Shown piece by piece: positions 54,351-62,947 of a stretch of 64,000 bases of DNA. The stretch is from Rhodospirillaceae bacterium. Lineage in GTDB: Bacteria > Pseudomonadota > Alphaproteobacteria > Rhodospirillales > Rhodospirillaceae. The notes beneath the pieces were generated by a model that saw nothing but the letters and a program-made list of their open reading frames with translations, was not told the origin of the DNA and ran no database searches. Made by a program: the position numbers and the translations under genes. The stretch lies in assembly GCA_028822445.1 (NCBI GenBank), contig JAPKDQ010000001.1, forward strand, positions 248,001-312,000. Direction: 5' to 3'. Each line of letters starts with the position of its first letter. Position 1 is the stretch's first letter.

Positions 54351-55148
54351 ATGTTTAAACGGCGTGTTTTGGCGTGGTACCTTTCTCTTCTTGGTTGTCT
54401 GCTCGGTGCTAGTGGCATATCTGCTATCGCGCAGCAGCCGACCGTGCTTGTGACAGGCTCCAATCGTGGCATCGGGTTGGAGTTCGTTCGACAGTATGCG
54501 GCGATGGGTTGGACAGTCATTGCGACCACGCGGCGCCCCATGCAGGCTAAAGCGCTACAGCACTTGGCTCGCGCTCAACCGAATGTCACGGTTGAACTCT
54601 TGGACGTGACGGACGGACAACATTTGGATGCCCTGGTTGAGAAGTATGCTGGTCAGCCTATCGATGTTCTTATCAACAATGCAGGTGTGTCTGGAGATTT
54701 CCAAGGACCAGGGCAAAGCTTTGGGACGCTCGATTACACAACAGTTCATACGTTTATGAGCGTTAATGCGATTGGTCCGCTTCGCGTCACCGAGGCGTTC
54801 TATGAAAACATAAAGCTCGGGCGGCAGAAGAAGGTTATAGCCATCACGGCTTTGCTAGGCGTCCATAGTTTTGACTATGGGAATTTCCCCGGGGGCTATT
54901 GGTATAAAGTGAGCAAGGCAGCAATGAACGCCGCCGTTTATAACCTCTCGAAAGAAGCGGCAAAGGACGGCATAACTGTTGCCATGCTCACGCCAGGTGA
55001 AGTGGCGGTGGAGAAAGTCACTGACCCTGGCCCTAGCTTCATTACGCCAGATGTTTCAATTCGAGGCATGATCGGAGTTATCGCCGACCTTACATTAGAT
55101 GATGCTGGCGCAATTATTCGCTTTACTGGTAAACGATACGATTTCTAG
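54351..55148 (+). CDS. short-chain dehydrogenase/reductase with signal peptide
   Basis: A 265-residue classical SDR: Rossmann TGSNRGIG, NNAG, and the catalytic YxxxK in YKVSK. Before it is a hydrophobic leader (VLAWYLSLLGCLLGASGISAIA). GAGGAG lies before ATG 54351; the longer frame from 54243 is rejected. NAD(P) would not be available outside the cytoplasm, so the leader may be an inward-facing anchor. Substrate unknown. Confidence 0.8.
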   Translation: MFKRRVLAWYLSLLGCLLGASGISAIAQQPTVLVTGSNRGIGLEFVRQYAAMGWTVIATTRRPMQAKALQHLARAQPNVTVELLDVTDGQHLDALVEKYAGQPIDVLINNAGVSGDFQGPGQSFGTLDYTTVHTFMSVNAIGPLRVTEAFYENIKLGRQKKVIAITALLGVHSFDYGNFPGGYWYKVSKAAMNAAVYNLSKEAAKDGITVAMLTPGEVAVEKVTDPGPSFITPDVSIRGMIGVIADLTLDDAGAIIRFTGKRYDF

Positions 55149-55175
55149 CAAAGCTTCTAAAGCTGTAGGCTCTGG

Positions 55176-56006
55176 CTATGCGTTTGGGTTTGCCGTTGTG
55201 CGGTCTGGGTGCTCGCCTAGGAGGCGTGCCTTATAAGTGGGCGGCAAATCATCAATAGAATCGAGTTTCGCTCCAGAGGCATGCCAAATGACGTGTCCAG
55301 GTTGGTCGCCCATTTCCATCCAATGAGGCCATGGGGAGAAGAATGTCGCTGAAAACGCCGCCGGAATTTTACGTACAGTGGGGTCTGCAAAATGCTCCCG
55401 GAGGGCGAAGTTTGTTTGTCGTTGTTTGCGCGGCGCGGGCAAACCCGGTGGGTAGACGGTTTCATTGTGCAGCCACACGTAGTTACCAGCTGCCGTCCAC
55501 CATAGCTTTAACGGCTTATCTTCTATCTTATCTGTAGCCCATGATGGCTCGACGCCATCGACCGTATAGTTAAAGCCCCGTTTTGGGTTTCCACCTTGAA
55601 CGGCGGCAGGGACATCTACAGTCTTACCCGTGTAAGGATTCTTCATCTGTCGCAGCCAGTCGCCGGATTCAACATCGGTCATAAACGAGACTGTGTTTCC
55701 GGTAAACCGGTATCGACCCTCTTTCACCTTCTGTGCCCAATACATCTCCATGCCTTGGAATGTCATAATTGGACGGGGGGCTTCTTCGCCGACTATCGCG
55801 AAAATGGTGCCGTTGTAATACCAAGGGCAATCTTCGGGATCTAAGCTAGCAGACATGCGGAGTAAATTACGGAGGTTCCCAGTAGGGCTTTCAATGTCAG
55901 GCAAATCTTTTGCTTGGGCCGTGCCTGGCAAGCCAGCGGCTAGTCCACTCAGCCCCAACAGGCTAAACCCTGTCAACGTATCCCGTCTTGATACTTGTTC
56001 GCTCAT
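55176..56006 (-). CDS. DUF1838 protein, Tat-exported (paralog 5)
   Basis: A 276-residue DUF1838 protein with a twin-arginine signal (VSRRDTLTGFSLLGLSGL, end near AQA). Mature landmarks: WYYNGTIFAIVGE, the NPYTGKTVDV segment and SPWPHWMEMGDQPGHVIW. ATG 56006 chosen over 56096, which would enter the Rieske gene. It is 53 bases after the Rieske oxygenase stop on the same strand, so it is probably co-expressed with it. Function unknown. Confidence 0.87.
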   Translation of the reverse strand: MSEQVSRRDTLTGFSLLGLSGLAAGLPGTAQAKDLPDIESPTGNLRNLLRMSASLDPEDCPWYYNGTIFAIVGEEAPRPIMTFQGMEMYWAQKVKEGRYRFTGNTVSFMTDVESGDWLRQMKNPYTGKTVDVPAAVQGGNPKRGFNYTVDGVEPSWATDKIEDKPLKLWWTAAGNYVWLHNETVYPPGLPAPRKQRQTNFALREHFADPTVRKIPAAFSATFFSPWPHWMEMGDQPGHVIWHASGAKLDSIDDLPPTYKARLLGEHPDRTTANPNA

Positions 56007-56058
56007 GTTTGCCTCGTCGAAGTTTGTTACTGTTGAAAAACTGTAATTTTTTCTTTCG

Positions 56059-57171
56059 CTAAGTGCAGGCCAGAGCCTCTGTCGGTATCGGGTCAATCAC
56101 CCAACCCTTGAACTTATTTCGGTCAGGGCTGGGCACCGCGTAGACTATCTTTTTTTCATTGAGGGTGACCTGAGCGCTGTCGATGCGCCAACCTTTGGCA
56201 TCCCAGGTTCTTAGATACTCTCTGTAGCGAACCAAAGCTTTGTCGTGGGGCATCATGTTTTCTTTTGTGTTGGTTAGGGGGGCGAGGATCGGTTCAAGCT
56301 CTTCTAATACCACGATGTCTTGCTGGGCAATGGCTCGTTGACGCTTCTCAATGGCAATGTCGTGTTCGTCTTCCAGCAATGCATTCCGCATGTTGACCAA
56401 CCAGCTCCGCGTATGTGTTTCATCAACCGGTGTTCTGAACGTGTACTGGTGAAACCAATTTGTTGGTGACATATGAATTTTTGTCCATGTCTGGTGCGGC
56501 CCAAAATGTCCTGTTCCCGCCTCTAGGTCTCCTGCAAAACCCCGTAGCTTTTTCATTGTTACATCTGTGAGGGCGGGAGACTGAAAGATCATCGTGAAGC
56601 CGCAGCCGTATTCGGTTTCGTCCAAGGTGTAGTCCTGAACCTTGTAGTCGTCTTTTGTGCCTTCAAAACCATGCGTGGGATGAACGAACTCATTATGTCC
56701 TGGGTCAAGTGTGTTTTCAACGGATCGCTCATAATTTGCGGCGTATTCGTTGTACATGATGGATGGCTTCCAGCCGTCGATCCCGTATTCTGGAACATCC
56801 ATGACCGGAGGACGTTGTTCCTCAATGCAGTCGCCGAGGAACGCAAAAACGAGGCCGTATTTCTCTTGTACGGGATAGCTATCAATTCTTGTGCGGGAGG
56901 GGATCTTTCCACCTTTGCCGATGGAAGGGATTTTTGTACACTCACCTGCTCCGTTAAACTGCCAGCCATGATATGGACACTCGATGGTATCAGTATGAAC
57001 TTTTCCGTTGCCGAGTGATCCGCCTCGATGCGTACAGGCGTTTGATAAGCAGTGAGCCGTACCGGCGCTGTCCCGGAATAGGACAAAATTCTGACCCAGC
57101 ATTTTCACCTTAACTGGGCCTTTTGCGAGGCCCCCTGATGCGGCAGCTGTATACCAGAAATTAGTGTACAT
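56059..57171 (-). CDS. Rieske non-heme iron oxygenase (copy 1)
   Basis: A 370-residue ring-hydroxylating-type oxygenase alpha subunit. The Rieske cluster motif is CTHRGGSLGNGKVHTDTIEC...H (C-x-H-x17-C-x2-H, with YHGW). The catalytic non-heme iron site has NTLDPGHNEFVHPTHG (Asp/His2). It would need a separate reductase; none is seen. AGGAG precedes the ATG. Similar to copy 2, 150 bases upstream. Confidence 0.93.
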   Translation of the reverse strand: MYTNFWYTAAASGGLAKGPVKVKMLGQNFVLFRDSAGTAHCLSNACTHRGGSLGNGKVHTDTIECPYHGWQFNGAGECTKIPSIGKGGKIPSRTRIDSYPVQEKYGLVFAFLGDCIEEQRPPVMDVPEYGIDGWKPSIMYNEYAANYERSVENTLDPGHNEFVHPTHGFEGTKDDYKVQDYTLDETEYGCGFTMIFQSPALTDVTMKKLRGFAGDLEAGTGHFGPHQTWTKIHMSPTNWFHQYTFRTPVDETHTRSWLVNMRNALLEDEHDIAIEKRQRAIAQQDIVVLEELEPILAPLTNTKENMMPHDKALVRYREYLRTWDAKGWRIDSAQVTLNEKKIVYAVPSPDRNKFKGWVIDPIPTEALACT

Positions 57172-57212
57172 AGGGTGGCTCCTACTTGTCGGTGCGGACC
57201 TCTGTTAATCGA

Positions 57213-57235
57213 GGCTGCACAAGAGGGGTGCAGCC
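57213..57235. other. intergenic hairpin between the two Rieske genes
   Basis: An 8-bp perfect stem (57213-57220 with 57228-57235) with a seven-base loop, in the 150-base gap. There is no T-run, so it is not a standard terminator. It may set relative expression or mRNA stability. Confidence 0.3.
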
Positions 57236-57321
57236 CCGGCCCCCGATTGACTTGGGTCATTTGGAGACCAAGTTTCTCAATCACCTCAACGTATATTGGA
57301 TGGGCAGCCTGAGGAGAATGC

Positions 57322-58452
57322 CTACTCGGCAGCGGCTTGCAGTGGTTCTTGCATATCGCAAGTAGGGGCTGGATCGATTGCCCATCCTTTTGAGGTGCGC
57401 CTGGCCGGACTCGGAATGGCGAAGGCCTTTTCTTCACGCAGAGAATTGACTTTGGCCGTATCAATTCTCCACCCACGCTGCTCCCAATCTGAGATGAACT
57501 TCCGATAGCGGGTCACCACTGTATCGGATTTGACCAGCACTTCTTCTGTCGAAGATTGAGGCGTGTAGAACGGCTCAATGCGTTCGATCACCACTTTATC
57601 CTGCGTCATAACCGCTGAATTGCGCTCGTTAATGGTTTCATCCATTTCTGGATCAGCTCGGAAATTACGAGCCTGGAGAAAATAGCGCTTTAGCGTCTTT
57701 TCATCGACGGGTGTGGAGAACCCATATTGGTGGGCCCAGGCATGCGGGCTGAAATGCAATTTGGTCCAGGCGCTTGAGGGGCCGTGGTTTCCCGCGCCGG
57801 CTTCCATTTCCCCTTCGCCTTTGAGGCCTTTCATTTTTGAATTGGGTAGGTCGGGAGAAACGAACGTTGTCATCGTGCCACACCCCCAGTCCTCTTCGAT
57901 TAACGTGAGGTCCGGCACATGGTAATCATCGCGATCACCTCCGTAGCCCATCGAGGGGTGAACAAACTCGGTGTGGGCTGGGTCTAATGTGTTCTCGACG
58001 GCACGCTGAAAATTGGCGGTCCACTCATAAACTTGTGTGGTGAGGCGCCAACCATCCTTGCCATATTCGGGTAGTTCCATGATCGGCGGACGTTCTGCTT
58101 CGGGCAGGTCACCGAGGAATGCAAAAATAAGCCCGTATTTCTCTTGGACTGGGTAGCTGTCAACTTTGGCGCGGGCTGGTATTTTGGCATCTGGACCAAG
58201 GGATGGAATTTTCGCGCAAACACCGTCTGCGCCTTTGAATTGCCAGCCGTGGTAGGGGCACTCAATATTATCGCCCTTAACCTTACCATGAGCGAGCGAT
58301 GCGCCGCGATGTATACAAAGGTTAGACAAGCAATGGGCCTGGCCAGCTGAATCCCTAAACAGAACATAATCGAATCCGAGCATGCGGACTTTGACCGGCG
58401 TATCTGTAATGTTTTCGCTTAATTCCGCGACGTACCAGAAATTCATAAACAT
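57322..58452 (-). CDS. Rieske non-heme iron oxygenase (copy 2)
   Basis: A 376-residue Rieske oxygenase alpha subunit: CIHRGASLAHGKVKGDNIEC with YHGW (Rieske motif) and NTLDPAHTEFVHPSMGYGG (His2-carboxylate iron site). Colinear with copy 1 over its length, including FWY near the start and the AWT/TWT-KLHFSPH block. Oxygenases of this type hydroxylate or demethylate aromatic substrates; the specific compound is not determinable. No ferredoxin reductase gene is nearby. Confidence 0.93.
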   Translation of the reverse strand: MFMNFWYVAELSENITDTPVKVRMLGFDYVLFRDSAGQAHCLSNLCIHRGASLAHGKVKGDNIECPYHGWQFKGADGVCAKIPSLGPDAKIPARAKVDSYPVQEKYGLIFAFLGDLPEAERPPIMELPEYGKDGWRLTTQVYEWTANFQRAVENTLDPAHTEFVHPSMGYGGDRDDYHVPDLTLIEEDWGCGTMTTFVSPDLPNSKMKGLKGEGEMEAGAGNHGPSSAWTKLHFSPHAWAHQYGFSTPVDEKTLKRYFLQARNFRADPEMDETINERNSAVMTQDKVVIERIEPFYTPQSSTEEVLVKSDTVVTRYRKFISDWEQRGWRIDTAKVNSLREEKAFAIPSPARRTSKGWAIDPAPTCDMQEPLQAAAE

Positions 58453-58772
58453 AGCTTGTTCCCCTTGCCGTCCACGCGGCTGCGTTTTTATCTATTAAAT
58501 TTATTCATAAACCGCGATTAGTGATGGCGAAAGGCCGTTAATCGAACTGACCGCATTTTGGCTATGACGATTTATATTACGAGGCTTAAGCACGTGCAGA
58601 TCAATCCAGCTGCGTTCAAAGAGTTTCAGTTGAAACGGATAGTTTCGAATGTGATGCAGCTAAAAGTCTAATGAAAGCCTCTGATACTAGGCCTCCACTC
58701 AACAGAGTTCACCCAAGATGAAGGTGCCCGGGGCCGGTAAATAATCTGGGAGGTGCCAGGATTATGCCAAAC
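58453..58772. other. 320-base stretch without a recognised gene
   Basis: Upstream of Rieske copy 2 (transcribed leftwards) and downstream of the TPR gene end. Rather AT-rich near 58490-58515, which suits a promoter for the Rieske run. No gene, hairpin or repeat was recognised. Confidence 0.45.
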
Positions 58773-60701
58773 TTACTTTATGCGCAGAAACTCTTCTAAG
58801 TCTGCGGCAACGCGATTAATTACGTTGGTCCAGCCTTTCCACTCAGTTTGCCGGTAGAGTCTTATAGACTTGTACCAGGGACTGCGCTCACCCTCTTTGA
58901 ACCAATACCACAAAGCGCCTCCAGATCCGACCCGCGGCACCATTATCCATGCTGGCACCCCAAGGGAGCCCGCCATATGAGCCGCAGTGTTGCTGTTGGT
59001 AATAACAAGGTCCATCGTTGCGACTTGGGCGGCGAATGAATCCATATTATTCAATGCGTCGATATTTGGGTCGAGAATGATATCGCATCCAAGCGCGGCG
59101 GAGACGTCCGCGATTTCTTTACTGTGGTCGCCGTATTGAAGCGATATAAATGTTGCGTTGGGCTGGCCAAGAATTGAGCCCCATAAATTTAATGGTATCG
59201 TTTTCTCCCAACCACCCTTGGTACGACCGCTAAACCACGCCACGCCAATGCGCGTGGCGTGCGGGCTTATAGAGCTGTACCGCTCGACCAAATCAGCTTG
59301 TTGATCACTATCGCTTCTTAGATACGCGGAACCCTCTGGAAAGGATTTAAAGTCTGGCCGGAAATGCGGAACTAGGTCGCCCATCGCTAACTGAAAGTCG
59401 ACCTCCATATTGTTTAGAACCGTAGGTGCTGGGTTTGTGCGCGCTACGACCATTGCCTGCGGAAAAGAACGAGAAAATAACGGGACTAGCCGGGCCTCAC
59501 ATTCTAGGATCACATGACTCGCAACGGAAAGAAGGTCAGGCAACATGCTGGAGTGCAGGATCTCGTCCCCTACCCCTTGCTCTCCCCAAACCAGAATCGT
59601 TTTATCTGCAAGATCACTTCCGTCCCACGCTGGGTAAGCATGATCTCTTCGTCCTGCAAAATGTGGTGGAATTTGAAAACGCCATTTTTGATCAACCCAC
59701 CCGTCTGCGAGCTTACCGTCTATGAGTAGCGGGTGACTTCTGGCTATGTGCGCTTTCGCATCGTCGGGTGTCATGGCAATGCCTTGATCTAAAAGTTTTA
59801 GGGCTTCCCCTAAGCCTTTTGTTTCATGAAGCATGTGAGCCAGGTTGCCGCGTGCCGGCGTCATTTTTGGATCGAGTTCCAGTGCTTGCCTAAACGCAGA
59901 TTCTGCGTCGTCAGTCAGGTCCATGGTCCTCAGGGTTACGCCTCGGTTGTTCAAGGCCTCCGCGTTGCCTGGTTGCAGCCTTAATGCCGTATCAAAGCTT
60001 TCAAGAGCATTTTCGAGGTCACCCATTTGTAAATAACTTGAGCCTAAAGACATTCGGCTAGGCACGTCATGTGGATTGAATACCAGGTAATGCTGGAGGG
60101 GAGCGATGCTGTCCGAGAATCGTTCTGCGTCTAATAGCGTCAGGCCAAGGTTTCTCCATGCCGAGGGAATGGCAGGATAGTCAGTGGTTACAGATTTGTA
60201 GTGCTCTATAGCGGCGAAGAGGTTGCCGGCATGTTTAAGGGCCTCACCTAAATTGACTAGCGCCGCGCTCAAATCTGGTTGAAGTTTGAGTGCTTTTTCG
60301 AAACAGGCTTTCGCTTTTATTGGGTCACCTTGTCGCAGTCGACAATCACCCAGCGTTGAGAATCCTGCGGCGGGCAACTTATTTTTGCGTGCCAATGGCT
60401 CCAGCGCTTCAGCGGCTGAATCAACGTTCCCATAGGCGAGATGCGCCTGGGCTAAACTATTCGCAATTTCACCGTCTAATTTCTTAGCGCGCGCTGCGTT
60501 TTTGAGAAGTGGCAAAGCCGCTGGGGCGTCTCCCATCTGAAGGCGACTAAGTCCTGCGATGTGCAATGCTTCTGGATTGGTGGGTGCGTTAACGAGGACT
60601 CGGTCAGCCACTGCTGCAGCTTCTGCCAAGCGACCACTGTTAAAATGGTTTATTGAGGCCTGAAGGGCTGTGTTTAGATCTTCAGGTGTTGCGTTGGGCA
60701 T
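58773..60701 (-). CDS. TPR protein with glycosyltransferase-like C-terminus
   Basis: A 642-residue protein. Residues about 1-340 are consecutive tetratricopeptide repeats (LNPxx-type helices, e.g. GDAPAALPLLKNAARAKK and ALNNRGVTLRTMDLTDDAESAFRQAL). The C-terminal part has the GT-B-like features ILVWGEQGVGDEI, ARLVPLFSRSFP and NSNTAAHMAGSLGVPAW, as in proteins related to heptosyltransferase/OGT-like families. Possibly protein or cell-surface glycosylation; partner unknown. Alone on the minus strand, divergent from the hydrolase. Confidence 0.85.
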   Translation of the reverse strand: MPNATPEDLNTALQASINHFNSGRLAEAAAVADRVLVNAPTNPEALHIAGLSRLQMGDAPAALPLLKNAARAKKLDGEIANSLAQAHLAYGNVDSAAEALEPLARKNKLPAAGFSTLGDCRLRQGDPIKAKACFEKALKLQPDLSAALVNLGEALKHAGNLFAAIEHYKSVTTDYPAIPSAWRNLGLTLLDAERFSDSIAPLQHYLVFNPHDVPSRMSLGSSYLQMGDLENALESFDTALRLQPGNAEALNNRGVTLRTMDLTDDAESAFRQALELDPKMTPARGNLAHMLHETKGLGEALKLLDQGIAMTPDDAKAHIARSHPLLIDGKLADGWVDQKWRFQIPPHFAGRRDHAYPAWDGSDLADKTILVWGEQGVGDEILHSSMLPDLLSVASHVILECEARLVPLFSRSFPQAMVVARTNPAPTVLNNMEVDFQLAMGDLVPHFRPDFKSFPEGSAYLRSDSDQQADLVERYSSISPHATRIGVAWFSGRTKGGWEKTIPLNLWGSILGQPNATFISLQYGDHSKEIADVSAALGCDIILDPNIDALNNMDSFAAQVATMDLVITNSNTAAHMAGSLGVPAWIMVPRVGSGGALWYWFKEGERSPWYKSIRLYRQTEWKGWTNVINRVAADLEEFLRIK

Positions 60702-60850
60702 GGATGGGTCTTCACTCAGCCGTCGTGTCTATAAAGTTTTCATGATGGTATCTTGTCTGGTCCGTCTTCAATAGTGCTGAACAAAGAAATTGTGCAAAGG
60801 CCCGACTTCAAGAGGTATGGTCAACCCAGACTTAGCATATTGGGGGTGAG

Positions 60851-61684
60851 ATGTCAGAGAGTGTTGCGCGTCGTTTTTATGTCGATGGACCATTCGGGCA
60901 GGTTCATCTACGAGAGGCGTCGCCAAAAGGCGGTGTTGCCGATAAGACACCTCTGATTTGTTTCCATCAAAGTCCAATGTCAGGTATTCAATACCGACCA
61001 TTCCAAGATGAAATGGCGTCGGATCGCATTGTCTGGTGTCCAGACACCCCTGGGTTCGGCGGATCGGATGCGCCACCTGATTTGGTGACGGTGGGGGAAT
61101 ATGCCAATGTAATGTCTATTGTGATCGAAGCGCTTGGTTATGGACCCAATGGAATAGGTCCAGTCGACGTTTTCGGTGGTCACACCGGGAGCGTTATCGG
61201 TACGGAACTAGCCATCACCCATCCAGACATGGTTCGGAAGATTGCCTATCCGTCGGTTGCCTTATTCTCCGATGAGCAGAAGACGATGATGATGCAACGG
61301 TTCGGTGGGCCGCCCGGGTATTTCACCGACCCTGATTTTATTGGGTCTACATACAAACAAACAGTTCTCGATGGTAATCCTGAACTTGGTCCAGAACGGC
61401 GGCTCGAATTGTTCACCGAGCGCCTGAGGTCAGGCATGAAAGCCTGGTATGCGCCGGAAGCTGTGATGAGTTACGACGCGGCTGGTCAGTTAAAGAAGTT
61501 AACCCAGCCAGCGCTTGTGCTTGTGCTGGATGATATGCTTGCGGAGAATACGCGATTGGCTGGCGAGTTGATTCCGAATTCCATACTTGTAGAAATGACC
61601 CATATTCCACACGCGTTGGCTTGGGATGTTCATGCTGCTGAGATCGCGAAGGCAGCCCGATTCTTTTTTGACGCTGCGTTGTAG
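60851..61684 (+). CDS. alpha/beta hydrolase with Thr at the nucleophile position
   Basis: A 277-residue alpha/beta-hydrolase-fold protein. LICFHQSPMSG is the oxyanion loop, and DTPGFGGSDAP is the typical cap boundary. The nucleophile elbow reads FGGHTGS, where Ser is usually found; Thr is at that position. LDDMLAEN (acid) and THIPHALAW (His) are the other triad candidates. It may still be active, or a degenerate member. It is followed by the MFS transporter gene five bases later, so they form an operon. Confidence 0.8.
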   Translation: MSESVARRFYVDGPFGQVHLREASPKGGVADKTPLICFHQSPMSGIQYRPFQDEMASDRIVWCPDTPGFGGSDAPPDLVTVGEYANVMSIVIEALGYGPNGIGPVDVFGGHTGSVIGTELAITHPDMVRKIAYPSVALFSDEQKTMMMQRFGGPPGYFTDPDFIGSTYKQTVLDGNPELGPERRLELFTERLRSGMKAWYAPEAVMSYDAAGQLKKLTQPALVLVLDDMLAENTRLAGELIPNSILVEMTHIPHALAWDVHAAEIAKAARFFFDAAL

Positions 61685-61689
61685 GGTTT

Positions 61690-62934
61690 ATGGGTTACCT
61701 TAGTTTTTTGCTTGCCCATCGCAGGTTTCTAAGCTTCGGGTTTGGCCTCAACGTTTTTGTTGCGCTGGGGCAGACGTTTTACATCTCTCTTTACAACGGT
61801 GAAATCCGCGCGGCCTTAAATTTGAGTCATGGAGAATTAGCGGCTCTCTACGGAATCGCCACAATCGTTGGTTCTATTTGTTTGCTTGCCACGGGCCGCT
61901 TGCTGGACCGCGTAGACCTGCGTTGGTTCACGGCGGCTACGACGGTTTTTGTCGCTATCGGGTGCTGGCTCTTTTCGATCACGACCACGGTCACGGGTCT
62001 TTTTCTTGCCGTTTTTGCTATCCGGTTTGCAGCTCAAGGTCTTTGGGGTGTGTGCGCGCAGGTTAGCATGGCGCGCTATTTTCATGCCGACCGAGGCAAG
62101 GCTGCTGCTGTGTCGACTGCCGGTTATGCGCTAGGGTTTGCTATTTTCCCATTAATCGGCGCTTGGTTACTCATGACGTTTGGGTGGCGGGAGGCTTGGG
62201 CGTTTTCAGCCTGGTTCGTCGTTCTCGTTATTCTTCCACTGACCATGTTTCAGCTATGGGGCCACGGAAAACGTCACCTGGCGTACGAAGAAAAACTGGC
62301 TGGACTTGTAGACGAAAAAACTGGAACTAAAGTTCGCCAGTGGGCTCTTAAAGAGGTCCTGTCAGATGTTCGGTTTTGGTTCCTTCAACCCGCCATGTTG
62401 GCTGTTCCGGCGATCATATTCTCGATTCAGTTTCATCAACTCTATTTAATTGAATCTAGAGGCTGGGCGCTGACCGCGTTTGCCGGGGGCTACACAGTTT
62501 ATTCTGTGGTTTCGTTGCTTGCGATATTGATTACGGGTTCGATGATTGATCGGTATGGATCGTATAAACTTGTCATTCTTTATCTATGCCCTTTAGTGCC
62601 GGCTCTGCTTGTGCTTGCATTCGTCTCATCAGCGATCTCTATTCCTATTTTTATGGCATTGACCGGCGTAACGTTTGGCATGAGCCTGGTTGTATTCATG
62701 ACGGTATGGGCGGAGATGTACGGCACGAAAAATATGGGTGCCATTCGCTCATTTAATATATTTTTGAACGTATCTTTTGCTTCGTTAGTCATGGTTCTGA
62801 CGGGATGGTTGATCGATGGTGGGGTTAGTATTGAAGCCATGTGCCTCGGAGGAGTAGGGGTCGTCGCCCTGTCCTTAATTTCGACAACAGTCGCCCGCCG
62901 CATGCCTGAACCGCACCGAGCCTCAGTGTCCTAA
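61690..62934 (+). CDS. MFS transporter
   Basis: A 414-residue 12-helix major facilitator protein: LNLSHGELAALYGIATIVG, GRLLDRVDLRWF (loop 2-3 motif), RGKAAAVSTAGYALGFAIFP, and the second-half LITGSMIDRYGSYKLVIL. Different from the 35-38 kb pair. It probably moves the substrate or product of the preceding hydrolase or the following serine hydrolase (inference). Confidence 0.9.
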   Translation: MGYLSFLLAHRRFLSFGFGLNVFVALGQTFYISLYNGEIRAALNLSHGELAALYGIATIVGSICLLATGRLLDRVDLRWFTAATTVFVAIGCWLFSITTTVTGLFLAVFAIRFAAQGLWGVCAQVSMARYFHADRGKAAAVSTAGYALGFAIFPLIGAWLLMTFGWREAWAFSAWFVVLVILPLTMFQLWGHGKRHLAYEEKLAGLVDEKTGTKVRQWALKEVLSDVRFWFLQPAMLAVPAIIFSIQFHQLYLIESRGWALTAFAGGYTVYSVVSLLAILITGSMIDRYGSYKLVILYLCPLVPALLVLAFVSSAISIPIFMALTGVTFGMSLVVFMTVWAEMYGTKNMGAIRSFNIFLNVSFASLVMVLTGWLIDGGVSIEAMCLGGVGVVALSLISTTVARRMPEPHRASVS

Positions 62935-62947
62935 CGGGAGATTAACA

